From positions 1,488,001 to 1,552,000 of the forward strand of contig JAJHTX010000002.1 in NCBI GenBank assembly GCA_032164295.1: DNA of 64,000 bases, written 5' to 3'. A program made the position numbers and the translations under genes. The stretch's first letter is position 1; each line of letters starts with the position of its first letter. Source of the DNA: Inonotus obliquus. Its lineage: Eukaryota > Basidiomycota > Agaricomycetes > Hymenochaetales > Hymenochaetaceae. This document shows positions 10,184-22,351 of the stretch, piece by piece. The notes under the pieces are model-generated. The model did no database searches, was not told the DNA's origin, and saw only the letters and a program-made list of their open reading frames with translations.

Positions 10184-13100
10184 TTACACATCACCAGGAG
10201 GTAATGGCCAATGAAGAATAATCTCAACAACATGCCAGACACGTCCCCATCCACTCAGGACCGTGCTCTTCGCCTGATTGAAGTGAAATCGTGCTGACCA
10301 GGAAAGAGGGATGGAAAGAATTGGAAGGAGCGACGTATTTTCGTCGTCGTAGCTGTACTCGTTATCTGCCTCGTACCTATTTGGGCGTCTAGGTGTATCT
10401 GGTACGTCCTCGATGATGACGAAGTCATCATCCTCAATAGGGTTGTCGTATTTATTTGGTGAAGGCGGAGGCGGAGGCGATTTGGCCTTTTGGGTAGGTG
10501 TTGTATATGAGACAGTGTACGTATCCCCAAACCATCTTCGTTCCGATGAAGTCGGTTTACTACTAGGCGTCTGTGTTACTGTGCTTGTGACAGTAACGGT
10601 ACCCGCCCTCCAATCTCCTAGTGTACTTTCTTCCGGAATCGCATCACCTCTCCAATCCGTGGAGAAGAGAGCACGTAGCTCATGGACTTCTCGTCGTGTG
10701 TTGATTGTATGTGTAAGTATGACTATTGAGAGGATGTACGGGATTGCTGTAGCTAGAGCGAAGAATGCGCGTTTAGAACTTTGCGATCGATGCGAAGTCT
10801 CCAATTTGTCGGTCAAGAGAGGATGGGGCATGCTTAAGTCCGCATGCGGGTGAGTCAAAGCCGGGACATCGTAAACGAATATCTTCCGATGCAAAGAGCA
10901 CTCTAATTCATCACCGTCACGCTTGGACAAGATTACGTCTGAAATGAAGTTAGCTTTAAGGGAGACTGATGTAGTGAATTAAATACGCACCTGACGACCG
11001 GCGCAAATTTATCTCAAACCTGCTGACAGGCAGTGAGAATACAGGTACAAAGACACGAACTTCATCCCCATTCAGTGCTGCTGGGTTGGCCCTCCCTTTA
11101 CCTTTCTTATCAAGATGACTACGTCCAAGCTGGCTCTTGACGATATAGACGATTTCCAGTGCTCCGACCAACGCGATGTGAACGCGTACCCAGCTAATCC
11201 ACTTGCGCTTCTCCTCAGCATCAGTCCCACCAATGGTTTCTGCAGACCCGCCGGTTAGTGAAGCCGTAGACGCCGATAGATCAACTGGCAACGAGCGAGA
11301 ATTCGCGAAGGTCTCAAAGCGCACGGGCACTCCATTGACGCTTGCGCACTTCACTTCAATGGTCGGGGTCGGTTCTGATGAGGCTGCGCCTTGTGGTAGC
11401 GCAAGACCGAATTCCAGCCATTCGGATGACTCGTCCACGGGTGTCGGCAAAGAAACCGTTACACCGTATGACCACTTCTGGCTTGAGCTTCGGGATTGAG
11501 AAGGTGATGAAGCTATTGGAACAACGTCTGCAGTCACCCAAGGAATAACAAGGGGTCCATCGCGCAACGCCATTGACCGAGTGACCTGCGATAACAAGCC
11601 TGTATTCACCCGCTCGGGAGATCCTGGTAGCGAAGCTGTCGCTCGCGATATGCTTCGTCCAAGCACTTGCGGTGACAACTCTTGCGTTCGCGCAGGTGTT
11701 CGTGGGGCAAGCGGCTTAACAAGAATCTCACTGCTCTCTGGGGTAATACACTTCGCTTGTGATCCGCTGGGAACGAGAGTCCTTTTTGCCCGACTGCCTG
11801 AGGTATTCGAGACATGGCGTGACCGGGGACTGTGATTCTGGCTGCTTGCCGAGCCAGAACCAGTATTGATCAATTCCACGCTCGCACTATCACATTGATT
11901 ACGAATCGTCGTGGTTGTGTTGTCCTTGACGGCGTCGAAAACGCGGATCGTAGGTAATGGCAATGTAGTGTGCCCACTGTCGTTCAAATTCGCCATGCCA
12001 GGTCCTGGAGCGATTAACACCGTTCCCGAGATATTAAGCGTCAGTTTGTTCCTTGCTGGAGCAAGTTCACTCATGTTGAGATGTACAGTGATGGGTGTTG
12101 TAGGAGGTCGTGCAAGACTCTCAGAAGCGCTCTCCGGATCTGAGCGAATTGCAGAACTCGCAACCGACGGCACGGATGTTGCATTCAAAGAGTCCTCGAA
12201 TGAATATTCAGTGGTAGTTCGACGATTCGGGAGCGGAGCTCGAATTAGGGAGGTAGAATGGTCCGAGTGATTGCGCGTAGGCCCATTTTGAATGGTCTCT
12301 CCTAATAGGCCTGACGCATCCGCGGTTGGCAGTTCAAGTGTGGTTTGCGGTGAAAGTGTGGTATGCGGCGAGCCGACGGTAAAACCGGTCAATGCAGGAT
12401 CACCGTCAATCGTCCATTGACCTTCAGAGTCGGTAGGCCAAGTCACGCGAGCGCCTTGTGTATCCAGCCCGATGTCCATGCCGAGCATCGTTGCAACACC
12501 TGGAAACCATACACCGGTACACGTGCCTTGGTAGTCAAGTCGCATTTTCACACCGTCTGTCCGAGTCTCGAGTACTGTGCACGTCATATTGCCCGCAACT
12601 TCATCCACACCGACACGTCGTCGTCCATCTGGGTAATCTTGAGCGCGTAATGGTGCTGCCCATCGAATCCGTATCGCATCTGTGCTTGTGAAGGTACCCT
12701 GGACTATGCAGTTCTCTGCTGAACCGCCCGTAAAGGATGCTTCGGAAGATTCATCATCTGCGAACTCCGTATACGCGCCCGTCCGACTACCATGCTTTGG
12801 TAATGATGTTCGCGTTACATGCGGTTCAGTCGCGAGGTCCCATCCATTTAGGTCCTCATCTGACTCCAATGAAGCAAACGATGTTGAGATAGAGGAAGGC
12901 GGTGGCAATCGTACTTTGATGTAATTCGAGAGACATTTGGGAATTGGGATTGAGATCTTATATCAAGGTAAGAAACTCGTTGCAAATTGAGTATCATTGC
13001 TACTTACCATGTAAGGCGCCTTCGGAGGCTATCGGTGTCCGTCAGCATAGAATTATGGGTTCTGAGCTCAGAAATCATACCTTTGATGAGAACGGTACCC

Positions 13101-13868
13101 ATAGAGACAGGCCAGCCATAAACTGCATGGTATTCCGATCTCCTATCGAGTACCGCCTTCCAGAGCTCCCAGAGCGATATGACGGTGTCCGAGGCGTCCC
13201 GCGTGCCGAGCGCACGTCGCTTTCACTATCCGTACCAGCTCTCATCTTGTACTTTGATGGAAACTCTTTGGGGACGACATAGCAGACATTATATCCACTA
13301 ATAAGGAAGTAGCCAGAATAGCGCTCTTCCAAAGCTGGTACAGCTGAGCCGTTGGCAGAGCCTCGTCCTGGTGTGTTCTGAGGAGTTGTGTCGAAGAGAG
13401 ATAAGTATGACCTTGTCGATCGTGCGGGGAGGTTCAGGGCACGAGCAGCGTTGTGTAGAAGGGGATGACTGGATGAAGAGAAGTTGTACGGGGCAGAGTC
13501 GGAATCAAGTGGATGTACCGAGTAATCACGGATCTTGATATTCTCCTCTGCAAAAGGAATGAGCCGAATGCTCTCGACTAGCTACGCGGGACATACCTGC
13601 AAAAATAGGAATAATTTGACCAGGGGTTACAGAGTCGAGGGGCACTCCAATCTACAACACGAAGAATTAGAGTCGGCAAGAAAAGCGCAGCAATGTAGCT
13701 CACCTTCAAGTACAGCTTTATAGAAGCACCATCAGTACTTTGCTTTACTTTGCCCTCAATTGCCAATCGCGAGACAATGTTCAATCTCGAGAGTCCAGTT
13801 CCGGTGTAGCTTGTAGCAGACGACAACGGTGGCGAGAACGCCCCATTACGAGGCGTTGAAGGTGCCAT
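10184..13868 (-). CDS. Large basidiomycete membrane-anchored protein of unknown function (~1,140 aa)
   Basis: The model starts at ATG 13868 (MAPSTPRNGAFSPPL) and has six exons. Exon 1 is 13704-13868, then a short exon (IGVPLDSVTPGQIIPIFA), an exon ending PFSSK near 13073, a seven-codon micro-exon (PPKAPYM, near 13006-13026), a long exon to about 10993, and a last exon from 10930. All junctions are GT-AG and in frame. The N-terminal 230 residues look folded (strands such as RLAIEGKVKQ and YSGYFLISGYNVCYV). The middle contains beta-rich blocks (IRIRWAAPLRAQDYPDGRR, TCTGVWFPGVATMLGMDIGL) separated by Ser/Thr-rich disorder. Near the C terminus a hydrophobic helix FFALATAIPYILSIVILTH can anchor the protein. 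After it comes a soluble tail with TVTVTSTVTQTP and an acidic segment. I do not recognise the family. The conserved-looking blocks and exact splicing argue for a real gene. Confidence 0.75.
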
Positions 13869-15025
13869 GAGATACCAGAAGAAAATTGTGTATATGCAAA
13901 GCGAGCTGATGATGGTTAGCGATCAAGGGAAGACGGGCACGGTAGAAGGACGCGCTCAGCGGCCTCAGCGTTTCCTGTAGAAGCACCATCACGTGGAGAC
14001 GCGACTTTAGGCGGAGCTTGAATTTCTGAGCACAACATTAGGGGACGCGAATCGCCCATTTCCTTTTCTCCACCTAACGGCGTCCAAATTACTGTCTCGC
14101 TCTGCTGCTTTTTGGCACTCTAAAATGGCGGGGATGGTCCAGACAAGCGTCGAAGAATGACATATTGGGCTCATTAAAACAGTTCTCGCTGAGTGCTTCT
14201 CCCACTGGTCGAGGAGCGATGAAGCAGGACCACCTGTCGAGCGCCGACATCACTGCGATCGACTATTCTAGCAGCAAAGGCACAACTGGTGAGTTGTCTC
14301 ATCGTCTTTATTTCCGACTGCAATGCCTATGAGGATAACCCTGGTAAAAGTACGCACCCGCGCTCCTTTTGGGGTCCTCACATGAAGAGGCGCCGTGCGC
14401 CAGACTGGTGCGCGGATGGATGGGTGCGGATGCTGAGGTAAAGGCGAGTCTGAGGCATATTTGATTTTTTCTCGCTGTTTCAAAGTGGAGTGAATTGAGC
14501 GCTGACTTGATCTCGTCCGCAGCACTGTAATTTGTATTCTGTGAAATTTTCTATATCAAAAATCAAAGTCACGTGCAGCTAAAATAGAGGAAAATGTAAA
14601 TAAAGAAAAGAATATCAACTGTCGGCAACTGCCTGCCAGTACTCTCGTCCTTGCTACTTGTCTGCTGCCTCCATTCAGCGCGCTCCCAGTCCATTTCAGC
14701 CGCTCATTTTCCGTTCAATCCTTTCTTTCACACCGCTTAGAATAAGCGAAGCGTCATTCCTTGATGCCAGAAAACGAGTAAAACTGCCGATTAGTTTCTG
14801 TTAACCCCAAAAAGGGCTAATCTATTACGACTATATTGGGCTGGCACTACTTTTACTTTTTTCGAGCGAGAAACAACCCTCTGCTCTACTCGGTCGGGTA
14901 GCCGTTCGGACGCTGTCTCTCCTCTCCTTTGCTTTTCGCTCATGCAAAAGCGCTCTCTGCCTCTCTCCTCCTCACCACATCCTTTGGACGCGTTTTCTTC
15001 TCGCCCCTCACGTGTACCATCGAAA
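13869..15025. other. Head-to-head intergenic region
   Basis: About 1.15 kb between divergent genes. The stretch from 14640 to 15020 is rich in C and T and should include the 5' leader of the transporter gene. The minus-strand frame 14268-14525 has no recognisable features. No gene is supported. Confidence 0.5.
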
Positions 15026-16682
15026 ATGACTCTCAATCCGTTCACATCTCGTTCCATATCAAGCAGAGAATCACTTTTGCCATCAGCTAGCAAACCAACA
15101 CTGGGCGGCGACAGTGACAATGGGAGGACAGATAGCACGGGTCAAGCCTTGCTCTGCGGCGTACCATTAAAATATGTCTCGTGAGTGACCATGTGCCACG
15201 ACCGAGACTAGAACTGACCAGCGTCTCAGACTGCTCACACTTGCAATTCAGAATGCCGCCCTATCGATTGTTATGCACTATTCGAGGGTGTCCACGCCCG
15301 CTTCAAAGGCTTACTCGCCCGCCGCGGCTGTATTGCTCAACGAGTTGCTCAAGGGCACGATTTCATTCTTTATCGCGTTTTCGCGAACACCAAGTAGTTC
15401 AGGTGTCGGTCTGACCTCGCGCAGGTCCGCTAGAGGTTTAGCGCGTGAGCCGGTATTCTGCTTAGGGCGCTTATCGCGACTTAGCGGAGAAATCTTCGCC
15501 CCGGATTGTTGGAAGCTCTCCATTCCCGCGATTCTTTATGTGATCCAAAACTCACTCCAATTCGTTGCTATCAGCAATCTTCCGGTCGCAAGTTTTCAAG
15601 TTGCGTATCAAATGAAGATTATGACGACTGCTGCCTTCTCCGTGATGCTTCTCGGGAAGCGCCTCACTAAGGCGAAATGGATGTCCCTTCTCTTGCTTGC
15701 TGTTGGGGTCGGGATCGTGCAGGTGCAAACTACCACGAGCAATGTTGCGCCACCCAGGGTTCACGAAGCGGTTGGGAGCGCTGCTGCGGCAGCACCTAAG
15801 CACATGCACGTCATGTTTCCCCTTAAAGGCTTCGCGGCCGTAATTGCCGCATGCTTTACGTCTGGACTCGCGGGAGTGTACTTTGAAATGGTTCTCAAGA
15901 ACTCCAAAGCCGACCTTTGGGTCCGCAATGTGCAACTTTCCCTGTTCTCACTCGTGCCAGCATTACTTCCGATTGTCTTTTCCTCCTCACCGAGTGGCAC
16001 GAATCCATCACATGGATTCTTTGGGGACATCTTCAAGAACTTCGGGCCATGGGCGTGGGGGACCGTGGCTATCCAAGTCTTTGGCGGACTTATTACGGCG
16101 GTAGTGATTAAATACTCGGATAATATCCTGAAGGGATTTGCGACGAGTCTGTCGATCATCCTATCATTCCTCGCCAGTGTCGCCCTGTTCGACTTCCAGA
16201 TTACGTCCACCTTCCTATTTGGTGCTTCAGTTGTCCTCTCCGCCACATGGATCTACAACCAGCCAGCGCCACGCGAGCCTTTGTCAGCAGGAAATGCATT
16301 TGGTAATGAAAAGAGCCCGGTTATCATGACTCCCATTGGCCGAAGTGATCCTATCCTGGGCGAGAAATCCGAGAGGCGTCACTCTGGCTCGCCTTTGAGT
16401 TCGCTAGCGGGCAGCACGCAGTCGCTTTCAAATATGTTCGGTCTTACTGTGTCCGTGGAGAAGGATCGACCGGCGCGTGAACGCGAAGACGAAGTTGCAA
16501 TGCTCTCGGTGGCGTCTCGAACATCCTCTCATTCGCAATTCAGTGGAAATTCGTCTCCTCGGTCTCCGTCGCCACTCAACCCCCACTTTTCGTCCACCAA
16601 CGGCCATGAAGGCTCTTTCTCCGACCCGAGTTCCTCTCCTGTCTCTTTGTACCCGCCTTCATTCGGGCAGAGAAGGTACTAA
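15026..16682 (+). CDS. Golgi nucleotide-sugar (UDP-galactose type) transporter, SLC35A family
   Basis: Two exons, 15026-15180 and 15230-16682, give 535 aa. The junction restores KYVSLLTLAIQNAALSIVM. The body has about ten membrane helices with family hallmarks: FVAISNLPVASFQVAYQMKI, TTAAFSVMLLGKRLTKAKW, GLAGVYFEMVLK, W-V-R-N-V-Q-L-S, then GLITAVVIKYSDNILKGFAT and the last helix VVLSATWIYN. The GG..TA.V.KYADNI.KGFATS block is diagnostic of SLC35A transporters that carry UDP-galactose, UDP-GlcNAc or CMP-sugars into the Golgi. UDP-galactose is the likeliest substrate in fungi, but the sequence alone does not settle it. The C-terminal 130 residues are a Ser/Pro-rich cytoplasmic tail, longer than in yeast or animal members. 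ATG 15026 (context CGAAAATG) was preferred over the in-frame ATG 14942 because the upstream residues lie in leader-like sequence. Confidence 0.9.
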
Positions 16683-17382
16683 ACTATAAAGCATGTCCAT
16701 TTCCGTTCATGATATTCTCTCAGTCTTCATCCTATTTTCTCTTCTCTGCTTGATGCTTATGGATTTGTTCTTCTTAGGACAGACTCAAGACTCTCATGAC
16801 ACTACCAACGAATTTCTATTCTATACCCAAAGTTCGCTTCTCCACGTTGTGCTTCCCTTCCTTCGCTCGTGTAGACACTTTTTTATAGCATTGATTAATC
16901 GGCTCTCGTCCGACGTTTGCATTTTTCAAAACACTTCTTTTTGTGTGTGGAAATTGCTTAAATCTTCGACTTTCGGCTACCGAACTTTTGCGGAGGGGAC
17001 TTTTTCTTTTTATGCATTTCTATTGTACCCTTCAGCTCTTTAAAGTCTGCTTCAAAAGTTATTGGTATTTGTTATATACTGTATCGCTTCCGCTTCTGTT
17101 GGGCTTTATGTGGTGCTGCTCATGGTTAATTCTGAAGCCTTTCTTTTTGTTCTTTTTGAGTAGGATTTTTCTTTTTCTCGTTTGCCTATTCCTGTTTCCC
17201 GCACTGTTTATCAAACACTCTTGAGCTCTGTAGTAGAAAAAGAAATTTACAAGAGGATGGGGTATACCTTTGGGATAGGATAAGAAATAGACGTTGAAAT
17301 TTTGACTCTGTCGTACCTGCAGTGATCGAGGGTGATCGGCGTCTCAGATCGACAACTACGAGTTACTTACCCATTCTTCCCG
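16683..17382. other. T-rich intergenic region
   Basis: About 700 bases between two same-strand genes, strongly T-rich from 16700 to 17220. The composition creates hydrophobic-looking small frames (for example 16693-17043) that lack any family motif. It probably holds the 3' UTR of the transporter and the promoter of MDM12. Confidence 0.5.
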
Positions 17383-18621
17383 ATGTCGCTGGACTTGGCC
17401 TGGGATGAACTAGACAACGCACTTGCACAAAAACTTGTAGACATACTCAATAAGAGTCTCTCAAATGCAACACGCCCTTCTTTCATCGGTCCCGTAGAAG
17501 TGACGGGTCTGGAGTTCGGGACTGTACCGCCTGATGTCGAGGTCGTGGATTTGCGCGACATATATCGTGATTTCCTTGAGGACGATGATGAAGACGCTGA
17601 CGATGACGGAAATCGGAAAGCTAAAAGCAAAACTCATGGAGGTCGGGGAGAAAGGTCGGACGCGAAGGGAGAGGGAGAAGTGGAATTGGAGGAAGAGGAA
17701 TACGAATGGGTCCCGAGAAGAGATGCGGAATTGGCTGCTGCTTTTGACAGGGCGACGTATCATCCGTTAATGCCTCATATGCGCTATAACCAGCATCCAA
17801 ATTATCATAACGGCGGTGGGATTGGTGTTGGTTTAGCAGCGAGTGTACCGAACTTGGCTGACTTGAGACCTGGATTGGGAGTGGGGATTCCGCGTTCGAT
17901 TGGGATGGGAATGTCTGCGTCGATGTACAGCGCCCCTCCGACTGCGTCGAATTTGGAAACGTCCTTTGGCGATAGGAGAAGCTCACCCGCTTCGAACGTA
18001 AACATTCCACCATCTTCTATCCAAGTACAGTCGTCGTTATCTGCCGCGCCGTCCTCATCGTCTACCAACCACGCTCCAACACCAGTCCCGGGGGCAGACT
18101 CAAATACGAGTCCAAAACATCCTAACATCCAAATACATCTCCGAATCATCCATCATTCCGATTTACGCCTTTCCCTGACAACTTCGCTACTCATCAACTA
18201 TCCCTCGCCACTCTTTCTTTCGTTGCCTATCAAGCTTGCGGTGACGGGTTTGGAGTTCAATGGTGAAGTTGCACTGGCGTACGAAGGCGCTTCTTCACCT
18301 CGGAGAGTACACTTTTGTATTTTGGACGACCTAGATCCGTATGGTCTTGCAACAAGTATGACTTCTTCAGCGACTCATGATGGTGGCCTTGAAGTAGGGA
18401 CAGGAGCTGGATTGGGAGGTGGAGATCCAGCAACGAAACCGTTACCAGTTGGCCAACGCTTATTACCCTCGATATTTATTGAGAGCGAGATTGGCCAGGC
18501 GGACAAACATTTGTTGAAGAATGTCACGCGTGTGGAGAAGTTTATTCAGGATGTGATACGGAAAACGGTGGAAGATGAACTCGTGTTTCCGAACTTTCAT
18601 ACAATCGTTCTCGGGGAGTGA
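17383..18621 (+). CDS. MDM12: Mdm12, ERMES complex subunit (SMP lipid-transfer domain)
   Basis: Intronless 412-residue protein. It begins MSLDLAWDELDNALAQKLVD and continues through FIGPVEVTGLEFGTVPPDVE-VVDLRDI, the hallmark opening of the Mdm12 SMP domain. The second half of the SMP fold follows: IQIHLRIIHHSDLRLSLTTS, then INYPSPLFLSLPIKLAVTGL and FNGEVALAYEG. The end is VEKFIQDVIRKTVEDELVFP, as in other Mdm12 proteins. Mdm12 links Mmm1 at the ER to Mdm10/Mdm34 at the mitochondrial outer membrane and shuttles phospholipids. Two low-complexity insertions interrupt the fold: an acidic one (EDDDEDADDDG, near residues 65-115) and a Gly/Ser-rich one (about residues 150-245). Such insertions are common in fungal Mdm12. 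The start MSLDLAW matches the family start, so upstream in-frame codons are not coding. Confidence 0.95.
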   Translation: MSLDLAWDELDNALAQKLVDILNKSLSNATRPSFIGPVEVTGLEFGTVPPDVEVVDLRDIYRDFLEDDDEDADDDGNRKAKSKTHGGRGERSDAKGEGEVELEEEEYEWVPRRDAELAAAFDRATYHPLMPHMRYNQHPNYHNGGGIGVGLAASVPNLADLRPGLGVGIPRSIGMGMSASMYSAPPTASNLETSFGDRRSSPASNVNIPPSSIQVQSSLSAAPSSSSTNHAPTPVPGADSNTSPKHPNIQIHLRIIHHSDLRLSLTTSLLINYPSPLFLSLPIKLAVTGLEFNGEVALAYEGASSPRRVHFCILDDLDPYGLATSMTSSATHDGGLEVGTGAGLGGGDPATKPLPVGQRLLPSIFIESEIGQADKHLLKNVTRVEKFIQDVIRKTVEDELVFPNFHTIVLGE

Positions 18622-18708
18622 ATCACTAAGTCAATGGTGGTGTATCGCATGTCAGTGTGGAGAATATACTAATATTAATACGAGAGGTATGTATGTATAT
18701 GATCTCTA

Positions 18709-20819
18709 CTACAAAAGAGACTTGCTCATATAGGGTCCATCAAGCTCATACCCAAGCCTCCTATAATAATCCCTCGTTCCAACGCCCGAAATAACAGCCA
18801 ACTTCACACTCCCATGTTCCTCTCTAGCAATCCTTTCCGCCTCCTCCATCAGAAGCGTTCCAAAACCTTGGTGTTGGAACTTCGTAGGATCGCGTCCATG
18901 TACAGGTACAGCTGTACCGTAGACGTGTAGTTCGCGTACGATGCTACTCCCTCCGGGAGAGTTGGGTTGTTGGACGAGTTCGGGGCGGAATGTACCTTCT
19001 GGGGAACATTTACGGAGACGGAGCAGACCGACGAGGATGTCTCGTTCGGGATCTTCGTAAGAGAGGAAGGTCTCCCAACCGCCATTGGCGGTGTAGTCCC
19101 GTCGAAGGAGCTCGACCGATTCTGGGCGGACTTTGTGGTGGATTTCATGGATCTAGAAGCAGATATCTCGTTATTGAATATATGGATGGGATGGTCAGCA
19201 GTTTTTGACGCACCCCAACTTCCCGGAACCGCACGTCACGGCATTCCGCACCAAAGTCTTTCATTCGATTCAGAGCGAGTTCTCGTAGATTCCCTGAGTT
19301 TTCGCAGCCGCTGGTTACAAGAGGCAGAGGAATATCTCTGTCGACATATCAGACAACATTCGCAATTTATACCCAATACTCACTACCCACCTTTGCACAC
19401 GATATACTCTCGTCCAAGGCGGTACAAGCGCCAATATCCTCGCCACAACATCTACGAGTACATTCGGCGTATAATTCTTATACCTCCCCGTCCTCCAAAG
19501 TTCATATAACCCCGTCCCTCTGATAACAAGCGTCGGATAGATTTTCAACCCATCACTACGAAATGCAGGATTCTCGAAGTATTCTTTGAATTGTTCGAGA
19601 TCACGTTCGACGCCTACGTTAGGAAGGTCTGGCATCATGTGTGCGACGACTTTGAAGCCGGCGTCTTTTGCGAGGTGGAAAGATTCGGAGACTGCGCGGA
19701 CGGTATGGCCGCGGTTTGTGTCGCGTGCGACATCTTCGTAGACGGATTGGACACCGATTTCGAGGCGCGTGCAACCGTAGCGGAGCATTTGACTTGATGT
19801 GGGTGAGAAAGGGTAACATAATTGGTATTGAGAACGATGGTGTACCTCAAATGTGGTCGTAGACAGTAATCTGGCCGAGTTTCAATTGTAATTCCAATTG
19901 CTTTCGACTTGCTTTGCTCGGAGAATCTAATGGAAGAAGTCTTGAGTCTCAAATTTTTTGGAACGCTGTATGACCTACTACTCACCTTACTGCTTCATCG
20001 ACATCCAAACCAGTATAACCTGAAAGGGCATTATGCAGCTGTGCGATGAACTTCTCCCTGTAGTCTTCCGGTAAACTCATGAATGTCCCACCCATGACAA
20101 TAAACTCGACCTGAAATGTCAAGTCAGTACATGGGGAAAATTGTAAGGCTGGAGAACAAACCTTGTCCACGCTGTGACCCAAGCTCTTCAGCTGTTCCAC
20201 GCGACCTCTGGTCTGCTCGTAAGGATCGTAACGTGCCCGGATCGCACGCATGCTAGTTGGTTCATATCCCGTATAACTCTGTGTACTGTAGTCGAAGTCC
20301 GAGTCTGGTCCGCCCGGACAATATCTACATGATAAGCCGAGTCAATCGAATAGGCCTACAAGAGTGTAATGAGAAACCTACACACAAATATTTCCCGTCA
20401 TGGCTATGTGAGGACAGCGATGCGGCTTGCACATTACGGCTACTACCGCAATCTAAATAAGTATGTTAGCGGAGCATAGTATGCCAACGGGGGAGCATAC
20501 ATACACCACTCGCAGTTCGAACTGGTCGAGCCTTGAGCTTTGGAAGAAGTGCCCTTTTGTAGTCATCTGGGACGGCGCTGATAATATCGACTAGTCTACA
20601 TACATTTCAGCACATAGCCGATGATGTGGTCGTTCTGATTGTTACACACCTTGGAACACCGGGATATCCATACTTCTTGCTGAGGCGCGCACGAATTTCG
20701 TTCAAAGAAACTGTCTGGTTTGCGTCGTGAGCCTTGATAAGCTCCGCAGCGATAGCAGAGGTGACCCTCAGGAGCAGTTCCGCTTGAGAAGGTCCTTCAG
20801 TGTGATTGTATTGTACCAT
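18709..20819 (-). CDS. ELP3: Elongator complex protein 3 (tRNA U34 carboxymethylation, radical SAM + GNAT)
   Basis: Catalytic subunit of Elongator, which builds cm5U-type modifications at tRNA wobble uridines. The spliced product reads [40 protein letters not shown], then the radical-SAM cysteines [17 protein letters not shown]. Further on come [60 protein letters not shown] and [20 protein letters not shown]. The C-terminal acetyltransferase domain includes [40 protein letters not shown] and [11 protein letters not shown] before the stop at 18709-18711. Several short introns interrupt it (for example near 19800-19850, 19925-19985, 20110-20160, 20325-20380 and 20460-20510). ATG 20819 was chosen; an in-frame ATG at 20906 would add 29 residues and leave only about 70 bp to MRP51. 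Confidence 0.95.
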
Positions 20820-20978
20820 TGTATAAGAGTGAGCGAGGGGGATGGTTGACTTGGAAATTTCAAGCACATGAGTCGTCGAAGGTCTGTCGATCGCGGCGAT
20901 CACCATGGCTAAATCTGGTATTTGTGACACAAGGTTTTTTTTCGTTGATGCTCACAGTACTCCAGCTTGTCGTCCATT
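20820..20978. promoter_or_regulatory. Compact divergent promoter, ELP3 / MRP51
   Basis: Only about 159 bases separate the two start codons (72 if ELP3 starts at 20906). The interval must serve both genes. Just before the MRP51 start it contains the run AAGGTTTTTTTTCG. No TATA box was seen, in keeping with housekeeping promoters. Confidence 0.5.
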
Positions 20979-22325
20979 ATGTCCTCCACTACGGCAGCTG
21001 CGGTGGCCAAACTTCCAAGGGTTCCACCATCGAGCTTTGCCGCCCTCCTTCGACGATCAAAGTTCGCTTCGTATGACCCGAAGATAGGGCAAATCTACAC
21101 TACGTATGACGGAAGTGCGCACAGAGGAGATTGGGGATTAAAACGACCGCTCTCCGTTCGTCGACGCGATGGCCGCTTAATCATTAAAAGCATCGACACA
21201 ATGTACCAACAAACTGAGTGGACGAGCGCTTATTCCGATGCGACTGCTGTGCAAAAATTCAAAGAAATGGGCGTAACGCCTGACATTAGGAGAGACGGCA
21301 CGTACTGGGGCCCACAGTTTGGTTCCAGCGGCGAACTAGTGGCTCAACCTAAGTGGATGCACGAATCGGACTTTGGTTCTTATCCCCAAGGCGCCATAGA
21401 AGCGACTCTAGATTCACCCTATCCTGACCCTCGCACTATGGGCCCGAAAAGATTCGAGCGGTACCTCCGCAAACTACGTCGTCTTGCACCAGAATTCCGA
21501 GAATTTGTTGAAAAGGAGAATACCGATGGCTCACACGGAGCTAAATCGAAGAAGCCGTATCATACGTTGGTGGCCGATGGTTACGCATGCAATAAATTCA
21601 TCAGCGAGAAATTCGCGGAAGCTTGCACGAAGGACTCGATGTTCATTCGACCGATGCCTCACCCGACCGCCGGACTCACGTACAACAATCGCCATGGGGA
21701 GCTGCAGACTTCCATTCACGCAAAGCCTATTCCAGGCCGGAGACTCCACATATTAGAGCGTTCGAAAGGCAGCAACCAACCTCAGGTCAACGTCGCCTTG
21801 GGCGGTTGGATTGCCAACGAGTCTGTTACCGTCAAACAAGTTATTAATAAGAACGGCGACGATAAATGGAGACCTATTCCAACACTAGATCTGGATACGA
21901 GTGAGGGAAGACCAAGGAGGAACTTGGAGGAAGGAATAGATGCGTTCAGGCCGACGAAGGTCATATTATACAAGCCGCCGCAGGTGGTCGGGAAATATCC
22001 GGAACGACTGGACCAATCTATTGTTTCGATGAAGGTCATGAGCTGGAAAGGCGCGGGGGCGGCACGCTCGAATCCTCACAAGCCTGGCACCGTGGACTAC
22101 ATCAGACACCAGGAAGGCCAAAAAATCAAGAAGAAAAAGCAATCCTTGTATGAACGACGCAAAGATAAAGGCGGCAATTTCACAATGACAAACCCATCAC
22201 GACAATACAAGGGTGTCGGGTCGATTGGCGCCGGGTCGCAAATTAAGGAAAATACCTCGATTATAAGTAAGCTGCAGATCGTGGTTCGGGAGAATAATAG
22301 GGAGGGTGGGAGTACGCAATCGTAA
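20979..22325 (+). CDS. MRP51: Mitochondrial small-subunit ribosomal protein, Mrp51 family (bS1m)
   Basis: Intronless 448-residue protein. Near the N terminus it has the family block FAALLRRSKFASYDPKIGQ, then TTYDGSAHRGDWGLKRPL, the near-invariant R-G/S-D-W-G-L-K-R-P-L motif of Mrp51 proteins. The segment F-K-E-M-G-V-T-P-D and the basic C-terminal half (KSKKPYHTL, KPYTHT-like repeats of aromatic and basic residues, QKIKKKKQSLYERRK) fit a ribosomal RNA-binding protein. In yeast Mrp51 sits in the mitochondrial 37S subunit and influences translation of specific mRNAs. ATG 20979 is the first Met; the codons before it in frame contain no ATG. Its stop lies only 26 bp from the stop of the convergent HYPK gene, so the two 3' UTRs must overlap. 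Confidence 0.88.
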   Translation: MSSTTAAAVAKLPRVPPSSFAALLRRSKFASYDPKIGQIYTTYDGSAHRGDWGLKRPLSVRRRDGRLIIKSIDTMYQQTEWTSAYSDATAVQKFKEMGVTPDIRRDGTYWGPQFGSSGELVAQPKWMHESDFGSYPQGAIEATLDSPYPDPRTMGPKRFERYLRKLRRLAPEFREFVEKENTDGSHGAKSKKPYHTLVADGYACNKFISEKFAEACTKDSMFIRPMPHPTAGLTYNNRHGELQTSIHAKPIPGRRLHILERSKGSNQPQVNVALGGWIANESVTVKQVINKNGDDKWRPIPTLDLDTSEGRPRRNLEEGIDAFRPTKVILYKPPQVVGKYPERLDQSIVSMKVMSWKGAGAARSNPHKPGTVDYIRHQEGQKIKKKKQSLYERRKDKGGNFTMTNPSRQYKGVGSIGAGSQIKENTSIISKLQIVVRENNREGGSTQS

Positions 22326-22351
22326 TTCATATAGGGAAGCGCATTAGGTTG

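Noticed and set aside
16693..17224. Hydrophobic small frames resembling membrane proteins
   Set aside because: T-rich 3'-UTR and promoter sequence gives Phe/Leu-rich translations in every frame; no start context or splice partners.
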